From: Maricaulis sp.
GTDB lineage: Bacteria; Pseudomonadota; Alphaproteobacteria; Caulobacterales; Maricaulaceae
Reading direction: 5' to 3'
Assembly: GCF_030149515.1 (NCBI RefSeq)
Contig: NZ_JASBRI010000029.1
Coordinates: forward strand, 1 to 64,000
DNA: 64,000 bases
Part shown: positions 29,549 through 39,685 of the stretch, piece after piece
How positions within the stretch are numbered: the stretch's first letter is position 1
How the letters are laid out: each line of letters starts with the position of its first letter
The notes under the pieces: model-generated
Seen by the model: the letters and a program-made list of their open reading frames with translations, nothing else
Database searches by the model: none
What the model was told of the DNA's origin: nothing
Translations under genes and position numbers: made by a program

Positions 29549-30301
29549 TTGGGCGTAGCGTTTTTCGCGCCCCCGACCGATATCGTGCGCCGCCGTGCCC
29601 TCGCCGGCGTGCTTGCCATTGCGGCCAATTCGCTGTTCATCACCCTGCTTCTTTTCCTGCCGCGCCCGCCCGATCCGCGCGAATCGCCCGCCGCACTGGA
29701 CGTGGTCTTCGTGTCCCCGCCGCCCCGGCCGGAACCCGCACCGGAACCCGCCACGGCGCCACCGTCCCGGACCGGACCGGAACCGCCGGAGCCCGAGCCG
29801 GCCGCCGAGGCCGCGGAACCGGTCACGCCGGCTGTGCCGCCACCATCCGCCGAGGCCGAAACCGACGAGGACGAGGACGACGACGACGAAACACCGGCGG
29901 AACAAGCCCGTGGCGGCGGCGCCGCGGCGACCGGCCTGGCGAATGAGGTTCTGCCCTATCCCGCCGGTCCCGGATCGACGGAGTTCGCGGTACGCGAAAT
30001 CTTCTGCCTGTCCACCTCGGACGCCAATCGGGACGCCCTGCGCTGCCCGCCCCCGGACGGATCGGAAGGCCTGCCCATGCTGCAATATGCCAGCCCGGAG
30101 AACCTCGCCAGGGCCGAGGCCGCCTTTGCCGAACTTACCGAAGCGCAGATCCGCGCCCTGTTCGCCGGACGCGGACTTCCCGTCCGCGATCTGGCCGGCC
30201 AGCCCACCCTGGCCGACCCGTCCAGCCGCCCGACGTCCTCGGCCGACCAGATGCGCGACACCCTGCCGCCACTGATCCCCGACCCGGCCTTCGGCGATTG
30301 A
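29549..30301 (+). CDS. Proline-rich single-pass membrane protein, unknown function
   Basis: Not recognised as a named family. TTG 29549 is chosen because GGGAGG lies 5 bases upstream, giving 250 residues. A membrane helix (AGVLAIAANSLFITLLLFL, about 17-36) is followed by a Pro/Glu/Ala-rich periplasmic arm (about 37-115) ending in EDEDDDDDE, then a compact domain with two cysteines (REIFCLS, ALRCPPP) and a helical end (FAELTEAQIRALFAGRGLPV). The layout resembles TonB-like energy transducers without their C-terminal domain. It lies 170 bp after the sortase gene and ends 33 bp before the threonine aldolase start. Confidence 0.6.
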   Translation: MGVAFFAPPTDIVRRRALAGVLAIAANSLFITLLLFLPRPPDPRESPAALDVVFVSPPPRPEPAPEPATAPPSRTGPEPPEPEPAAEAAEPVTPAVPPPSAEAETDEDEDDDDETPAEQARGGGAAATGLANEVLPYPAGPGSTEFAVREIFCLSTSDANRDALRCPPPDGSEGLPMLQYASPENLARAEAAFAELTEAQIRALFAGRGLPVRDLAGQPTLADPSSRPTSSADQMRDTLPPLIPDPAFGD

Positions 30302-30333
30302 CGAATGCGCGCCGGCGTTCTCCATTGCGGCCC

Positions 30334-31353
30334 ATGAATTTCCTGTCCGACACTACCGCCCCCGCCCATCCGGCCCTTCTCGAGGCCATTGCCGCCGCCA
30401 ATGCCGGCTTTGCCGCCAGCTATGGCGCCGACGACGTCTCCGTCCGCGTCGAAGCCCGGCTGAAGGAGATTTTCGAGACCGACCTGAAAGTCCTGTTCGC
30501 CGTATCCGGCACGGCCTCGAACGCGCTTGCCCTGTCGGTCCTGTGCCCGAGTCACGGCGCCATCCTGTGCCATGACGAGGCGCATATTCACCGCGACGAA
30601 CGTGGCGCGCCGGAATTCTTTACCGGCGGCGGCAAGCTGATCCCGCTCCATGGCGATCACGCGAAAATCTCGCTGGACGCGCTCGACAGCGCGCTGGGCG
30701 AGATTCCCGAAGGCTTCGTGCACACCTCGCCGGTCCGGGTCTTGTCGCTGTCCAATCTATCCGAGAGCGGCAGCGCCTACAGCCCGGCCGAGATTGCCGA
30801 ACGCGCCGGCCGGACCAGGGAACGTCCGGCCTTCGTGCACATGGACGGCGCGCGCTTCTCCAATGCCCTTGTCACCCTGGGCTGCAGCCCGGCCGAGCTG
30901 ACCTGGAAAGCGGGCGTCGATGCGCTTTGTTTCGGCGCCACCAAGAATGGCGCACTGGGCGCAGAGGCCGTGATTCTCTTTCCCTCTGTCATGGACCGGT
31001 TCGAGGAGTTGCAGGCTCGGCAGAAGCGGGCGGGACACATGGCCCCGAAAATGCGCTTTCTGGCCGCCCAGTTCGAGGCCTGGCTGTCCGGCGATCTCTG
31101 GCTCGATCTTGCGCGCACAGCCAACGGGCATGCCCGGCGCCTGGCCGAGGGGCTTGCCGCTCTGCCGGGCGTGACCATCCTGCATCCTGTGGACGGAAAC
31201 GAAGTCTTCGCCCGGCTCCCCGAAAGGCTTGCTGAACGCTTGCGCGGAGGCGGGGCGAGATTCTATCAGTGGCCCGACGGATCTGCGCGTTTCGTGACCA
31301 GCTGGTGCACCGGAGACGCAGAGATCACCGGTCTCCTCGAGACAGCATCCTGA
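30334..31353 (+). CDS. ltaE: Low-specificity L-threonine aldolase
   Basis: PLP-dependent beta-eliminating lyase that splits threonine or allo-threonine to glycine and acetaldehyde. It has 339 residues. The opening NFLSDTTAPAHPALLEAIAA, the HMDGARFSNAL motif and the PLP-lysine segment CFGATKNGALGAEAV identify the family. The ATG at 30334 has only a weak ribosome site, suggesting coupling to the upstream proline-rich gene, which ends 33 bp earlier. Confidence 0.88.
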   Translation: MNFLSDTTAPAHPALLEAIAAANAGFAASYGADDVSVRVEARLKEIFETDLKVLFAVSGTASNALALSVLCPSHGAILCHDEAHIHRDERGAPEFFTGGGKLIPLHGDHAKISLDALDSALGEIPEGFVHTSPVRVLSLSNLSESGSAYSPAEIAERAGRTRERPAFVHMDGARFSNALVTLGCSPAELTWKAGVDALCFGATKNGALGAEAVILFPSVMDRFEELQARQKRAGHMAPKMRFLAAQFEAWLSGDLWLDLARTANGHARRLAEGLAALPGVTILHPVDGNEVFARLPERLAERLRGGGARFYQWPDGSARFVTSWCTGDAEITGLLETAS

Positions 31354-31414
31354 CACCACTTGTGTGTGCAGAACAAATCATGTACACCTTGTGAATGTGG
31401 AGCAGGAGGGGTGC

Positions 31415-31744
31415 ATGTGTGCAGATATCGGGATTGTCTTAGAACTGGATGAAATCGCCTTCGACCCCCATGGCCGGGTCGTCGTCTCCGACAAGGCGGC
31501 CGGCGTGCGGATCATGGAGCTCCTGGCGGAAGCCGACGCCATTTCATGCCGGTCCGGCTGCGGCGCGCCACTCAGCTGCGACACCGCGCTGATCACCCGC
31601 ACGGAAGCCGTCCGCATCGGACGCGACGTTCTCGTCAACAATCCCGACTTCGCCGCCATCATCCGCAAGCGCAAGGCCGTCGGCGCAGGTGAGGCCGTGA
31701 TCGTGTTCTCGGTCTACAAGAAGATGGAGACAACAGCCGCGTAA
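31415..31744 (+). CDS. Small cysteine-containing protein, unknown function
   Basis: I do not recognise this 109-residue protein. The start ATG has a strong AGGAGGGG site 4-11 bases upstream. No signal peptide. Notable is AISCRSGCGAPLSCDTALI with cysteines spaced C-x3-C-x5-C plus C2, suggesting a metal or redox site; the rest is an alpha/beta mix ending in AVIVFSVYKK. The region just upstream (31359-31390) is rich in TGTG words and includes TGTACA, a possible promoter or operator. Confidence 0.6.
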   Translation: MCADIGIVLELDEIAFDPHGRVVVSDKAAGVRIMELLAEADAISCRSGCGAPLSCDTALITRTEAVRIGRDVLVNNPDFAAIIRKRKAVGAGEAVIVFSVYKKMETTAA

Positions 31745-31813
31745 GGGACATGGACACGAAAGCGACGGACATGGAGCAGCCCCGGTCCGTGTCGCCTGAA
31801 ATATGCGGCCGTA

Positions 31814-32365
31814 CTACCCGGTCGCGGAGTGTTCCTCGTCCGTCTCGCGGCGCCAGGGGCCGGTATAGCGCGGATCCTGGCGGCGGCGGCGGTCGGGGCC
31901 GAAATAGGTCGAGGCCTTGATGAAGCGCCGCGGGCGCTCGATCAGCGCGGTAATGCGGTGGAACAGGTCCACCGGACGCACCGGCTTGGCCAGGTATTCA
32001 TTGACCCCGGCATTGATCGCCTCGAGCACCTTGGAGCGGTCGGTATGGCCGGTGACCATGATGATCGGCAGATACTTGTTGGCGCTGTCCGAAGCGGTGC
32101 GCACCAGGCGCGTGAATTCCAGCCCGTTCAGATCGCCCAGCATGTAGTCGACAAGGGCAAAGTCCGGATTGACGTCGCGCATCGTCTCGAACGCGTCCGC
32201 CGCATCGCGCACCTCGACGATCGTGCGCACGCCGAAACCCTGCAGGATCGTGCGCAGAATGGTCGACATGTGAGCATTGTCCTCGACGATCAGGACGCGG
32301 ATGCGGTCGAAGCTGCCGGACATGGGGTCTCGCGGTAACGGCGGTGAATCGGTCGTTGGCTGCAT
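31814..32365 (-). CDS. CheY-like response regulator with basic C-terminal tail
   Basis: Receiver-domain protein of 183 residues. The phospho-acceptor is in FALVDYMLGDLNGLEF; the acidic pair is in VLIVEDNA, and the conserved T and K are in MVTGHTDRS and YLAKPVRP. After the receiver comes a conserved-looking tail IKASTYFGPDRRRRQDPRYT that I recall from other single-domain alphaproteobacterial regulators. No output domain, so it likely acts by protein contact. An alternative start is ATG 32323 (MSGSFDRIRV). No kinase gene is adjacent. Confidence 0.85.
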   Translation of the reverse strand: MQPTTDSPPLPRDPMSGSFDRIRVLIVEDNAHMSTILRTILQGFGVRTIVEVRDAADAFETMRDVNPDFALVDYMLGDLNGLEFTRLVRTASDSANKYLPIIMVTGHTDRSKVLEAINAGVNEYLAKPVRPVDLFHRITALIERPRRFIKASTYFGPDRRRRQDPRYTGPWRRETDEEHSATG

Positions 32366-32406
32366 ATTGACCCCGCCACCTTAACCAAGTCTTGATCGGA
32401 GAGCCC

Positions 32407-32430
32407 GCCGCCCACCCCGCCGCCCACCCC
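32407..32430. repeat. Tandem 12-base repeat GCCGCCCACCCC (two copies)
   Basis: Two perfect head-to-tail copies in the promoter region of the response-regulator gene, followed by a GC-rich palindromic stretch. Probably slippage in GC-rich DNA. Confidence 0.35.
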
Positions 32431-32540
32431 GCCGCGGCATCGCCGCGCACCCCGGGGACGGAGGTCACAGAAGCGCGAAACCGTGCTAGGCTGCGGCCGT
32501 TGCCAAGCGTTCATCGCGTCAGGCGTGAAAGGGCGTTGAC

Positions 32541-32939
32541 ATGAACATCGCGGAGCAGATGGTCCAGAAACTCATCCTGAGAGCGCGGGCCTATGACAGC
32601 AAGGAACAGATCGACGATTACGAGCACGAGCGCGATCCGGACAATGGCGAAACCGACGCCGTGGAGACGCTCCTGACCGGCGATATCGACCCCATCCGGA
32701 CCGAGATCGAGGACTGGCTGGACAGTCTGGACGAGGAAGCCCAGGCCGAGCTCGTGGCGCTTTACTGGATCGGCCGCGGCGATTACGAGGGCAACGATTT
32801 CCCGCAAGCCGTCCGCGAGGCACGCAACCGCCGCTCGGGTTCGACTGCGGCCTATCTGCTGGGCGCACCGATGCTGGGGGATTATCTCGAACTCGGTCTG
32901 GACGCCGTCATCGAAGCTGACGTCTACGACGAGGCCTGA
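32541..32939 (+). CDS. DUF3775 family protein
   Basis: Small acidic protein of 132 residues. The C-terminal half LDSLDEEAQAELVALYWIGR, GDYEGNDFPQAVREARNRR and TAAYLLGAPMLGDYLELGLD matches my recollection of DUF3775. No membrane segment or cysteines. Function unknown. It stands alone between a divergent response regulator and a palindromic element. Confidence 0.75.
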   Translation: MNIAEQMVQKLILRARAYDSKEQIDDYEHERDPDNGETDAVETLLTGDIDPIRTEIEDWLDSLDEEAQAELVALYWIGRGDYEGNDFPQAVREARNRRSGSTAAYLLGAPMLGDYLELGLDAVIEADVYDEA

Positions 32940-33077
32940 TGAGGCCCGGCCAATCTGTCCGGACATCGCGCTGGCGACCCGGCGTCCCGACCTGTTCCTG
33001 CGGTCCCTCGCGCCCTGCTCGGGCGGTCGACCGCGAAATCCCCATCGATGCCGTCAAACCGACCGACGAAGACACAA

Positions 33078-33121
33078 GGGGGACAGGTATAGTTAACGAG
33101 CGTTAACTATACCTGTCCCCC
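33078..33121. repeat. REP-like perfect palindrome with 21-bp arms
   Basis: Arms beginning GGGGGACAGGTATAG and ending TTAACG mirror each other perfectly around AG (spacer 33099-33100), 44 bases in total. The GGGGACAG...CTGTCCCC ends resemble REP elements mobilised by REP-associated tyrosine transposases. No transposase is nearby. It lies 45 bp upstream of the retropepsin-like gene and could also act as an operator or hairpin. Confidence 0.85.
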
Positions 33122-33166
33122 AAATCGTGGCGCGTTCTGTCGGCAACAACAGCTCGGAGGTGTCCG

Positions 33167-34393
33167 ATGATCCGGTTGATGGTTTCCCTGTCCGCTCTGC
33201 TTGTTCCGGCAATCAGCGCACCCGGCCTGCCGCAGGACAGGGAACTCCCGGAGCTTCTGAACGCACCCATTGAGGTTGAACGCCCGCAGCCTGTTGCTTC
33301 AACGGCGCTCGAAACACGCTTCGGGAAGTTGTTTCTGAACGCCACGGTGAATGGCGAGACGCATGAATTTATCTTCGACACGGGTTCGCCGACCATGCTC
33401 TCGCGCAGTATCGCCGAGCGCCTTGGGTTGACGACTATCGGCCACAATACCGGCCTGGACGCGAACGGCAATTCAGTCACGATGGCGTTCGCGCTCGTCG
33501 ACGAACTCGCGGTCGGAGGCGCAGTGTTTCATGATGTTCCGGTCCTGGTGTTCGATTTCACCGAACTCTCTCTCGGTGGGTGCATCATTGACGGCGGCAT
33601 TCTCGGATCGGAAATCTTGGCCGGCAGTGCCTGGCTGATAGACACGGAGAATGAAACGCTCAGTTTTGCCGCGAACGCCGATGCACTTGGAAGCGGCGAG
33701 GCGGTCGTCGACGCCGGGCTGAGCGATTTCGGGTATCCGCACGCACCAATCATTGCTTACCAGGTCGGCGATGTGACTGACCGGGCCTTGTTTGACACCG
33801 GCAGTGCCGAAGCCGTCTCCCTCTTCCGGACACTCATTCAGGACGCGTCTGTCAGAGACGCAATTGCGGCAGATTCCATGGTCACCGGACGTGGTTCCGA
33901 AGGCGAGTCGGCCGGTGGTTACGGCGAAATCACGGACCTTGCCCGCTTCACGCTCGAGGCCTTTTCCATCGACGGTCAATCGGTTGCTCCGTTGCGCGCG
34001 AACACCCGCGGCGCGCCCCCGACGCTCGTCGGGGCCGGCATGCTCGACACCTATCGTGTCCGTCTCGACTACCCGCAGGGCCGCTTTGTCCTGGAGCGGC
34101 GCGACGAGGCGCTTCCGGACGAAGCGGAGAGTGGCTACTCGGTCGCGTTCGTGGACGGTCAGGCGCGCGTGGTACAGATATTCAGCGGCTCCCCCGCTGC
34201 CGAGGCCGGCCTCCAACTCGGGGACCAGGTCATCGCTATTGACGGGCGCCGGCTGGACGTGACCCCAGCCTCGCCGATGTGCGAGACGGCGCTCTGGCTG
34301 CTCAACGGGTTCGACGCCGCCCGCGGCGGGGTTTTTGAGATCCAGCGGGGTGACACAAGAATGACAGTGTCCGTTCCTCCGGCGGGACAATGA
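33167..34393 (+). CDS. Two-domain retropepsin-like aspartic protease with PDZ domain
   Basis: Secreted protein of 408 residues; signal peptide at about 1-20; strong GGAGGT site before ATG 33167. Two pepsin-type DTG motifs occur in one chain: FIFDTGSPTML (D71) and ALFDTGSAEAV (D210), so the two halves can make one active site without dimerising. ILGSEIL and LVGAGMLDTYRV are the matching flap/hydrophobic-Gly elements. A PDZ domain fills residues about 320-405 (SPAAEAGLQLGDQVIAIDG). Base composition is slightly lower in GC than neighbours. Substrate unknown. The gene follows the REP-like palindrome directly. Confidence 0.8.
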   Translation: MIRLMVSLSALLVPAISAPGLPQDRELPELLNAPIEVERPQPVASTALETRFGKLFLNATVNGETHEFIFDTGSPTMLSRSIAERLGLTTIGHNTGLDANGNSVTMAFALVDELAVGGAVFHDVPVLVFDFTELSLGGCIIDGGILGSEILAGSAWLIDTENETLSFAANADALGSGEAVVDAGLSDFGYPHAPIIAYQVGDVTDRALFDTGSAEAVSLFRTLIQDASVRDAIAADSMVTGRGSEGESAGGYGEITDLARFTLEAFSIDGQSVAPLRANTRGAPPTLVGAGMLDTYRVRLDYPQGRFVLERRDEALPDEAESGYSVAFVDGQARVVQIFSGSPAAEAGLQLGDQVIAIDGRRLDVTPASPMCETALWLLNGFDAARGGVFEIQRGDTRMTVSVPPAGQ

Positions 34394-34470
34394 CAAGGCT
34401 GCGGAGACTGCCTCCGCATCGGGACAACCGGCAACCCCCGCCTCCCTAAAGCCACACCTTCCCGTCATCA

Positions 34471-34488
34471 CCCGGATCGGGATCCGGG
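34471..34488. repeat. Intergenic palindrome CCCGGAT/ATCCGGG
   Basis: 7-bp arms around CGGG, preceded by CCGTCATCA; resembles the widespread short palindromes of alphaproteobacterial intergenic DNA. It lies between the retropepsin and LytTR genes, which end towards each other. Confidence 0.35.
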
Positions 34489-34576
34489 CACACGTCCGGC
34501 CTCATGTGTCAAACGCACCAGGTGTCGTGAGGACGTCCGGGCTCCGGTACGGCACGATACCGGACCGCCAACCCGG

Positions 34577-35377
34577 TCAGTGTCCGAGCCAGGCCGCCAC
34601 TGTCTTGCGCCGCCGCCGGCTGACGGGCACCGCCCGGCCGTTTTCCAGGACCAGCCACCAGCGTTCGCCGTCGCTGCGCCGCTCGCTCACGGCATGGCGG
34701 GCAACCCAGTGCGACCGGTGTACCTGCAAGCCCGGTTCGTCACCGGTCTCGGCGATGGCGTCGGTCAGGCGCATCAGCAATTGCCCCTCGCCCCGGTCCG
34801 TGATCACACGCACGTAATGTCCGTCGGCTGACAGGGCGAGCAGGCGGCCGGTGCGCGCCGGACCGGCGAGCCGGCCGAGCAGGCGCGGCCGTTCGGCAGG
34901 CGGCCGGGTGTCCGCTCCATACCCGTCGCCGCGGGCCGGAAGCCATGCGGCGGGGCCCAGGCGCAGCCGGTGGGCGGCCAGGGTCAGGCCCGTGCCCAGG
35001 ACCAGGATCTCCAACCAGGTCGCCAGCCAGTCGGCGTCCACCGGACGGGCCAGAAGCCCGCGTTCCAGCAGGACCAGCCAGGCCGTTCCCGGCCAGGCGG
35101 CCAGCGCGACCAGAAGCGTCAGCGCGAGGGCGGGGCGCGGGCGCGCCCGTTCCGGCATGAGCCGTGCCGCGGCAAAGGCCAGCAGCTCGATCAACCCCCA
35201 CACGCCCATCACCGCCAGAATCCAATAGGCCAGCCGCGCGCCGCCGCCGAACTCCTCATAGGTGCCGAACGGACCGCTCAGTCCCAGCGCGCCGCCCAGG
35301 GCCAGCATAGCCCCGCCCGCCGCGAACGGACGGCGGGGCCATTCACGCTGCGCGAACGGCAGGGCAGCGCCTTTCAT
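34577..35377 (-). CDS. Membrane-bound LytTR-domain regulator
   Basis: Protein of 266 residues; start 35377 has GGGAGAA upstream. Four membrane helices (near 18-38, 48-70, 82-104 and 115-135) are followed by a C-terminal LytTR DNA-binding domain (LLALSADGHYVRVITDRGEG, LLMRLTDAI, GLQVHRSHWVARHAV). The layout has a membrane sensor directly joined to the DNA-binding part, with no receiver. The divergent gene 90 bp away encodes an outer-membrane barrel, the most likely target. I could not find a clear pair of LytTR repeats in the 90-bp spacer. Confidence 0.85.
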   Translation of the reverse strand: MKGAALPFAQREWPRRPFAAGGAMLALGGALGLSGPFGTYEEFGGGARLAYWILAVMGVWGLIELLAFAAARLMPERARPRPALALTLLVALAAWPGTAWLVLLERGLLARPVDADWLATWLEILVLGTGLTLAAHRLRLGPAAWLPARGDGYGADTRPPAERPRLLGRLAGPARTGRLLALSADGHYVRVITDRGEGQLLMRLTDAIAETGDEPGLQVHRSHWVARHAVSERRSDGERWWLVLENGRAVPVSRRRRKTVAAWLGH

Positions 35378-35467
35378 GTCGTTTCTCCCGTCATTCACGC
35401 ATCCTGGCTTGAGACGCAGGACCAGGGAAAGAGGCTGGGCGATAGCAATTTCGTGACGGAGTCCTTC

Positions 35468-36154
35468 ATGCGTTTTCGCCCTTCCTTCCTTCTCCCCTGC
35501 CTCGCGCTCGCAAGCCTGCCACTGGACTGCAGCGCCGTGGCGCAGGGCCTGCCCGCACAGACCGGCGCCGACGGTCCCTTTCTCGGTATCGGCGTGGGGC
35601 AGACCGCGCACGGGGCCGATCTCACCGTGTCGGTGGTCGGGGCCGGATCGGCAAGCCTGGACGGGACAAGTCTTGACGCGCCGGCGCTCGATATCGCGGC
35701 CGGCTGGATGGCGGCGCACGGGCGATGGCACTGGGGCGTTCGGGGAGAGGCCGGCTTCGTTCTGGAGGATGCGCGTGCCACCGGCGCCTTCGATGACGGG
35801 CCCGCCGGGTCGGTCTCGCTACGCCGCGACGACAGTCTGCACCTCGTACTGCAGGCGGGCTGGGCGCCCGGCGAGGGCAGTCTGGTTTACGGCTCGGCCG
35901 GCTGGACCTGGACCGCACTCACGGCGCAGGGCGAGATCGCCGGGACCGGATTTTCCCGGTCTCTGGACCAGGACGGTTTCACGCTGGGCGGGGGACTCGG
36001 CGTGGCGGTCAGCCGCCACGCCATGCTGGTTCTCGATATTCGCCGGGAATTCCTGAACGCGCGCACGCTGATGCCCGATCCGGATACGCAGCTCGAGATC
36101 GGCGGCCAAGCCAGTGGCGCACGGCTCGGTCTCGTCTGGCGTTTCGGCGGCTAG
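35468..36154 (+). CDS. Outer-membrane beta-barrel protein (OmpA/Omp25-like)
   Basis: Secreted protein of 228 residues; signal peptide to about residue 26 (SAVAQG). The mature part alternates hydrophobic strands with Gly-rich turns (FLGIGVGQTAHGADLTVSVV, LVYGSAGWTWTAL, LGGGLGVAVSRHAMLVLDIR) and ends in ASGARLGLVWRFGG, a barrel end without the usual terminal Phe. It fits the opacity/Omp25-like porin family loosely. It is divergent from the LytTR gene and its last 4 bases overlap the next response regulator, which is on the opposite strand. Confidence 0.7.
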   Translation: MRFRPSFLLPCLALASLPLDCSAVAQGLPAQTGADGPFLGIGVGQTAHGADLTVSVVGAGSASLDGTSLDAPALDIAAGWMAAHGRWHWGVRGEAGFVLEDARATGAFDDGPAGSVSLRRDDSLHLVLQAGWAPGEGSLVYGSAGWTWTALTAQGEIAGTGFSRSLDQDGFTLGGGLGVAVSRHAMLVLDIRREFLNARTLMPDPDTQLEIGGQASGARLGLVWRFGG

Positions 36155-36585
36155 GCCTGCTTGCGCTCGACCGTGTGAAGCCCGGCATCCGCCTCGCCCG
36201 TCAGCTCGGCGATCTTGTCGCCCAGCATGCGGGCCGTGACCGGCTTGGGCAGGATCGCGTCGACCCCGGCCTCGCGGGCTCCGGCGGTGAGATGGTCCTG
36301 GCCGGTCGGCGAGAGGAGGATCAGCGGCAGCTCCGGCATCGGGCTCTGCGCGGCATCGCGGAAGGCGGCGACCAGTTGCACACCGGTCTCGGCACCCAGG
36401 TCGTAATCGATGATCGCCAGATCCGGGCGGCACACCCGCGCCATGATGAAGGCTTCCTCGCGGTTTTCCGCTTCGTAGATCCGCGTCACGCCGAGGCCGC
36501 AGAGCAGCGTCTTCAGGACGGTTCGAACCGGACGGCTATCGTCGACCAGAAGAATATTGATGGCTGCATCGCCCAGGACTGACAT
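36151..36585 (-). CDS. Single-domain CheY-like response regulator
   Basis: Receiver protein of 144 residues; start 36585 follows GGAGGAG by 3-9 bases, so the in-frame ATG at 36597 is less likely. Phospho-acceptor in LAIIDYDLGAETG, acidic pair in ILLVDDSRPVR, conserved T/S and K in LLSPTGQD and ILPKPVTA. An early motif LKTLLCGLGVTRIYEAENRE is similar to that of the regulator at 31814. No kinase or output domain nearby. Its stop overlaps the barrel gene's stop on the other strand. Confidence 0.88.
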   Translation of the reverse strand: MSVLGDAAINILLVDDSRPVRTVLKTLLCGLGVTRIYEAENREEAFIMARVCRPDLAIIDYDLGAETGVQLVAAFRDAAQSPMPELPLILLSPTGQDHLTAGAREAGVDAILPKPVTARMLGDKIAELTGEADAGLHTVERKQA

Positions 36586-36755
36586 GGTCTCCTCCATCGA
36601 ATGTCGAAGCTCATATTATGCGAAACATGTTTAACGCCCGGTGACCGGGGAGTGATTCCGTATGATCTCGTCGCTGCCCGCTGCTGACACAACGCTGGCA
36701 GGGAGCGCACCGCACCCTCTGGCCCCGGCCGCCGCGACGCCGCATATTCACGGCC

Positions 36756-38921
<2,166 letters not shown>

Positions 38922-38923
38922 GG

Positions 38924-39685
38924 CTATTCGGTAATCGCCAATGGTGGCATTTCATCCCAAGTTCTGCCATCGAGCTCACGCCCAGTCTTTTTCTTATTCA
39001 CGCCGCCCCATTGTTTGAAGAAAAAGGCGACATTTTGCCGGTCGCACTGATCAAAAATCTGTCGCACCCACAGCTCGCTCATCGGGCGCGCCCGAGGCCC
39101 GGATTCTCCCCCTACAATCGCCCAGTGGATGCCTGTGAGATCTACGGAGCCGACTGCCCCGATTAGGGGCTCAAATGAGATGAATCGTACGGTAGCCTCA
39201 CAGGCCCGAAGATCATCGACCCGACCTTTTACTCGCTCGTCCTCCACCGACGTGCCAACCCAGACGTTAGGTAGCGCTTGGCCGTCGCGTTGAGCCAAGT
39301 ACTCCCTCATTCGCTCAGGCTGTTTCGTGAGAATCTGATAGGTGTGAATGGGGGTAGCGGCCATGACTTCCCAAACCCTATCCACATAGGCAAATGGCAC
39401 TGCATCCTGGAAGAGGTCCGACATCGAGTTAACGAATACCAATCTCGGCTTCCGCCACGACTTGGGAATGTCCAGTGCAGCTTCGTTCAAATAGACGGCC
39501 CCAGTCCAAACATGACGCTGACCGCTTTTCCTTGTCGTGCCTTGGTAGGGGCGCTGCCCCATCGCCTCCAAACGCGCGGCCATTCTCATTGCATAGCAAT
39601 TGGTGCAACCCGCGCTCATGATGCGACACCCGGCAACCGGGTTCCATGTCGCATCAGTCCATTCGATGTCAGAAGAGCCGGCCAC
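38924..39685 (-). CDS. Phage Gp37/Gp68-family (DUF5131) three-Cys protein
   Basis: Protein of 253 residues of the Gp37/Gp68 family. The N-terminal signature NPVAGCRIMSAGCTNCYAMR has C20, C27 and C30 (C-x6-C-x2-C), reminiscent of radical-SAM-type clusters but with different spacing. The rest is TIM-barrel-like (FVNSMSDLFQDAVPFAYVDR, YQILTKQPERM, VWVGTSVEDE, FISFEPLIGAV, VGGESGPRARPM). Start GTG 39685 overlaps the TcmP stop by one base, so they form one operon. Codon use and base composition are clearly lower in GC than the flanks, a sign of transfer. Function unknown in the family. Confidence 0.85.
   Translation of the reverse strand: MAGSSDIEWTDATWNPVAGCRIMSAGCTNCYAMRMAARLEAMGQRPYQGTTRKSGQRHVWTGAVYLNEAALDIPKSWRKPRLVFVNSMSDLFQDAVPFAYVDRVWEVMAATPIHTYQILTKQPERMREYLAQRDGQALPNVWVGTSVEDERVKGRVDDLRACEATVRFISFEPLIGAVGSVDLTGIHWAIVGGESGPRARPMSELWVRQIFDQCDRQNVAFFFKQWGGVNKKKTGRELDGRTWDEMPPLAITE

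Noticed and set aside
33093-33106. CtrA-like box: TTAA half-sites in the palindrome
   Set aside because: The spacing between TTAA words is 6, not the 7 of the CtrA consensus, and the halves are explained by the palindrome.
36598-36755. Possible LexA box upstream of uvrB
   Set aside because: No GTTC-N7-GTTC or GAAC-N7-GTTC pair found; only an AAACATGTTT palindrome of unknown meaning.
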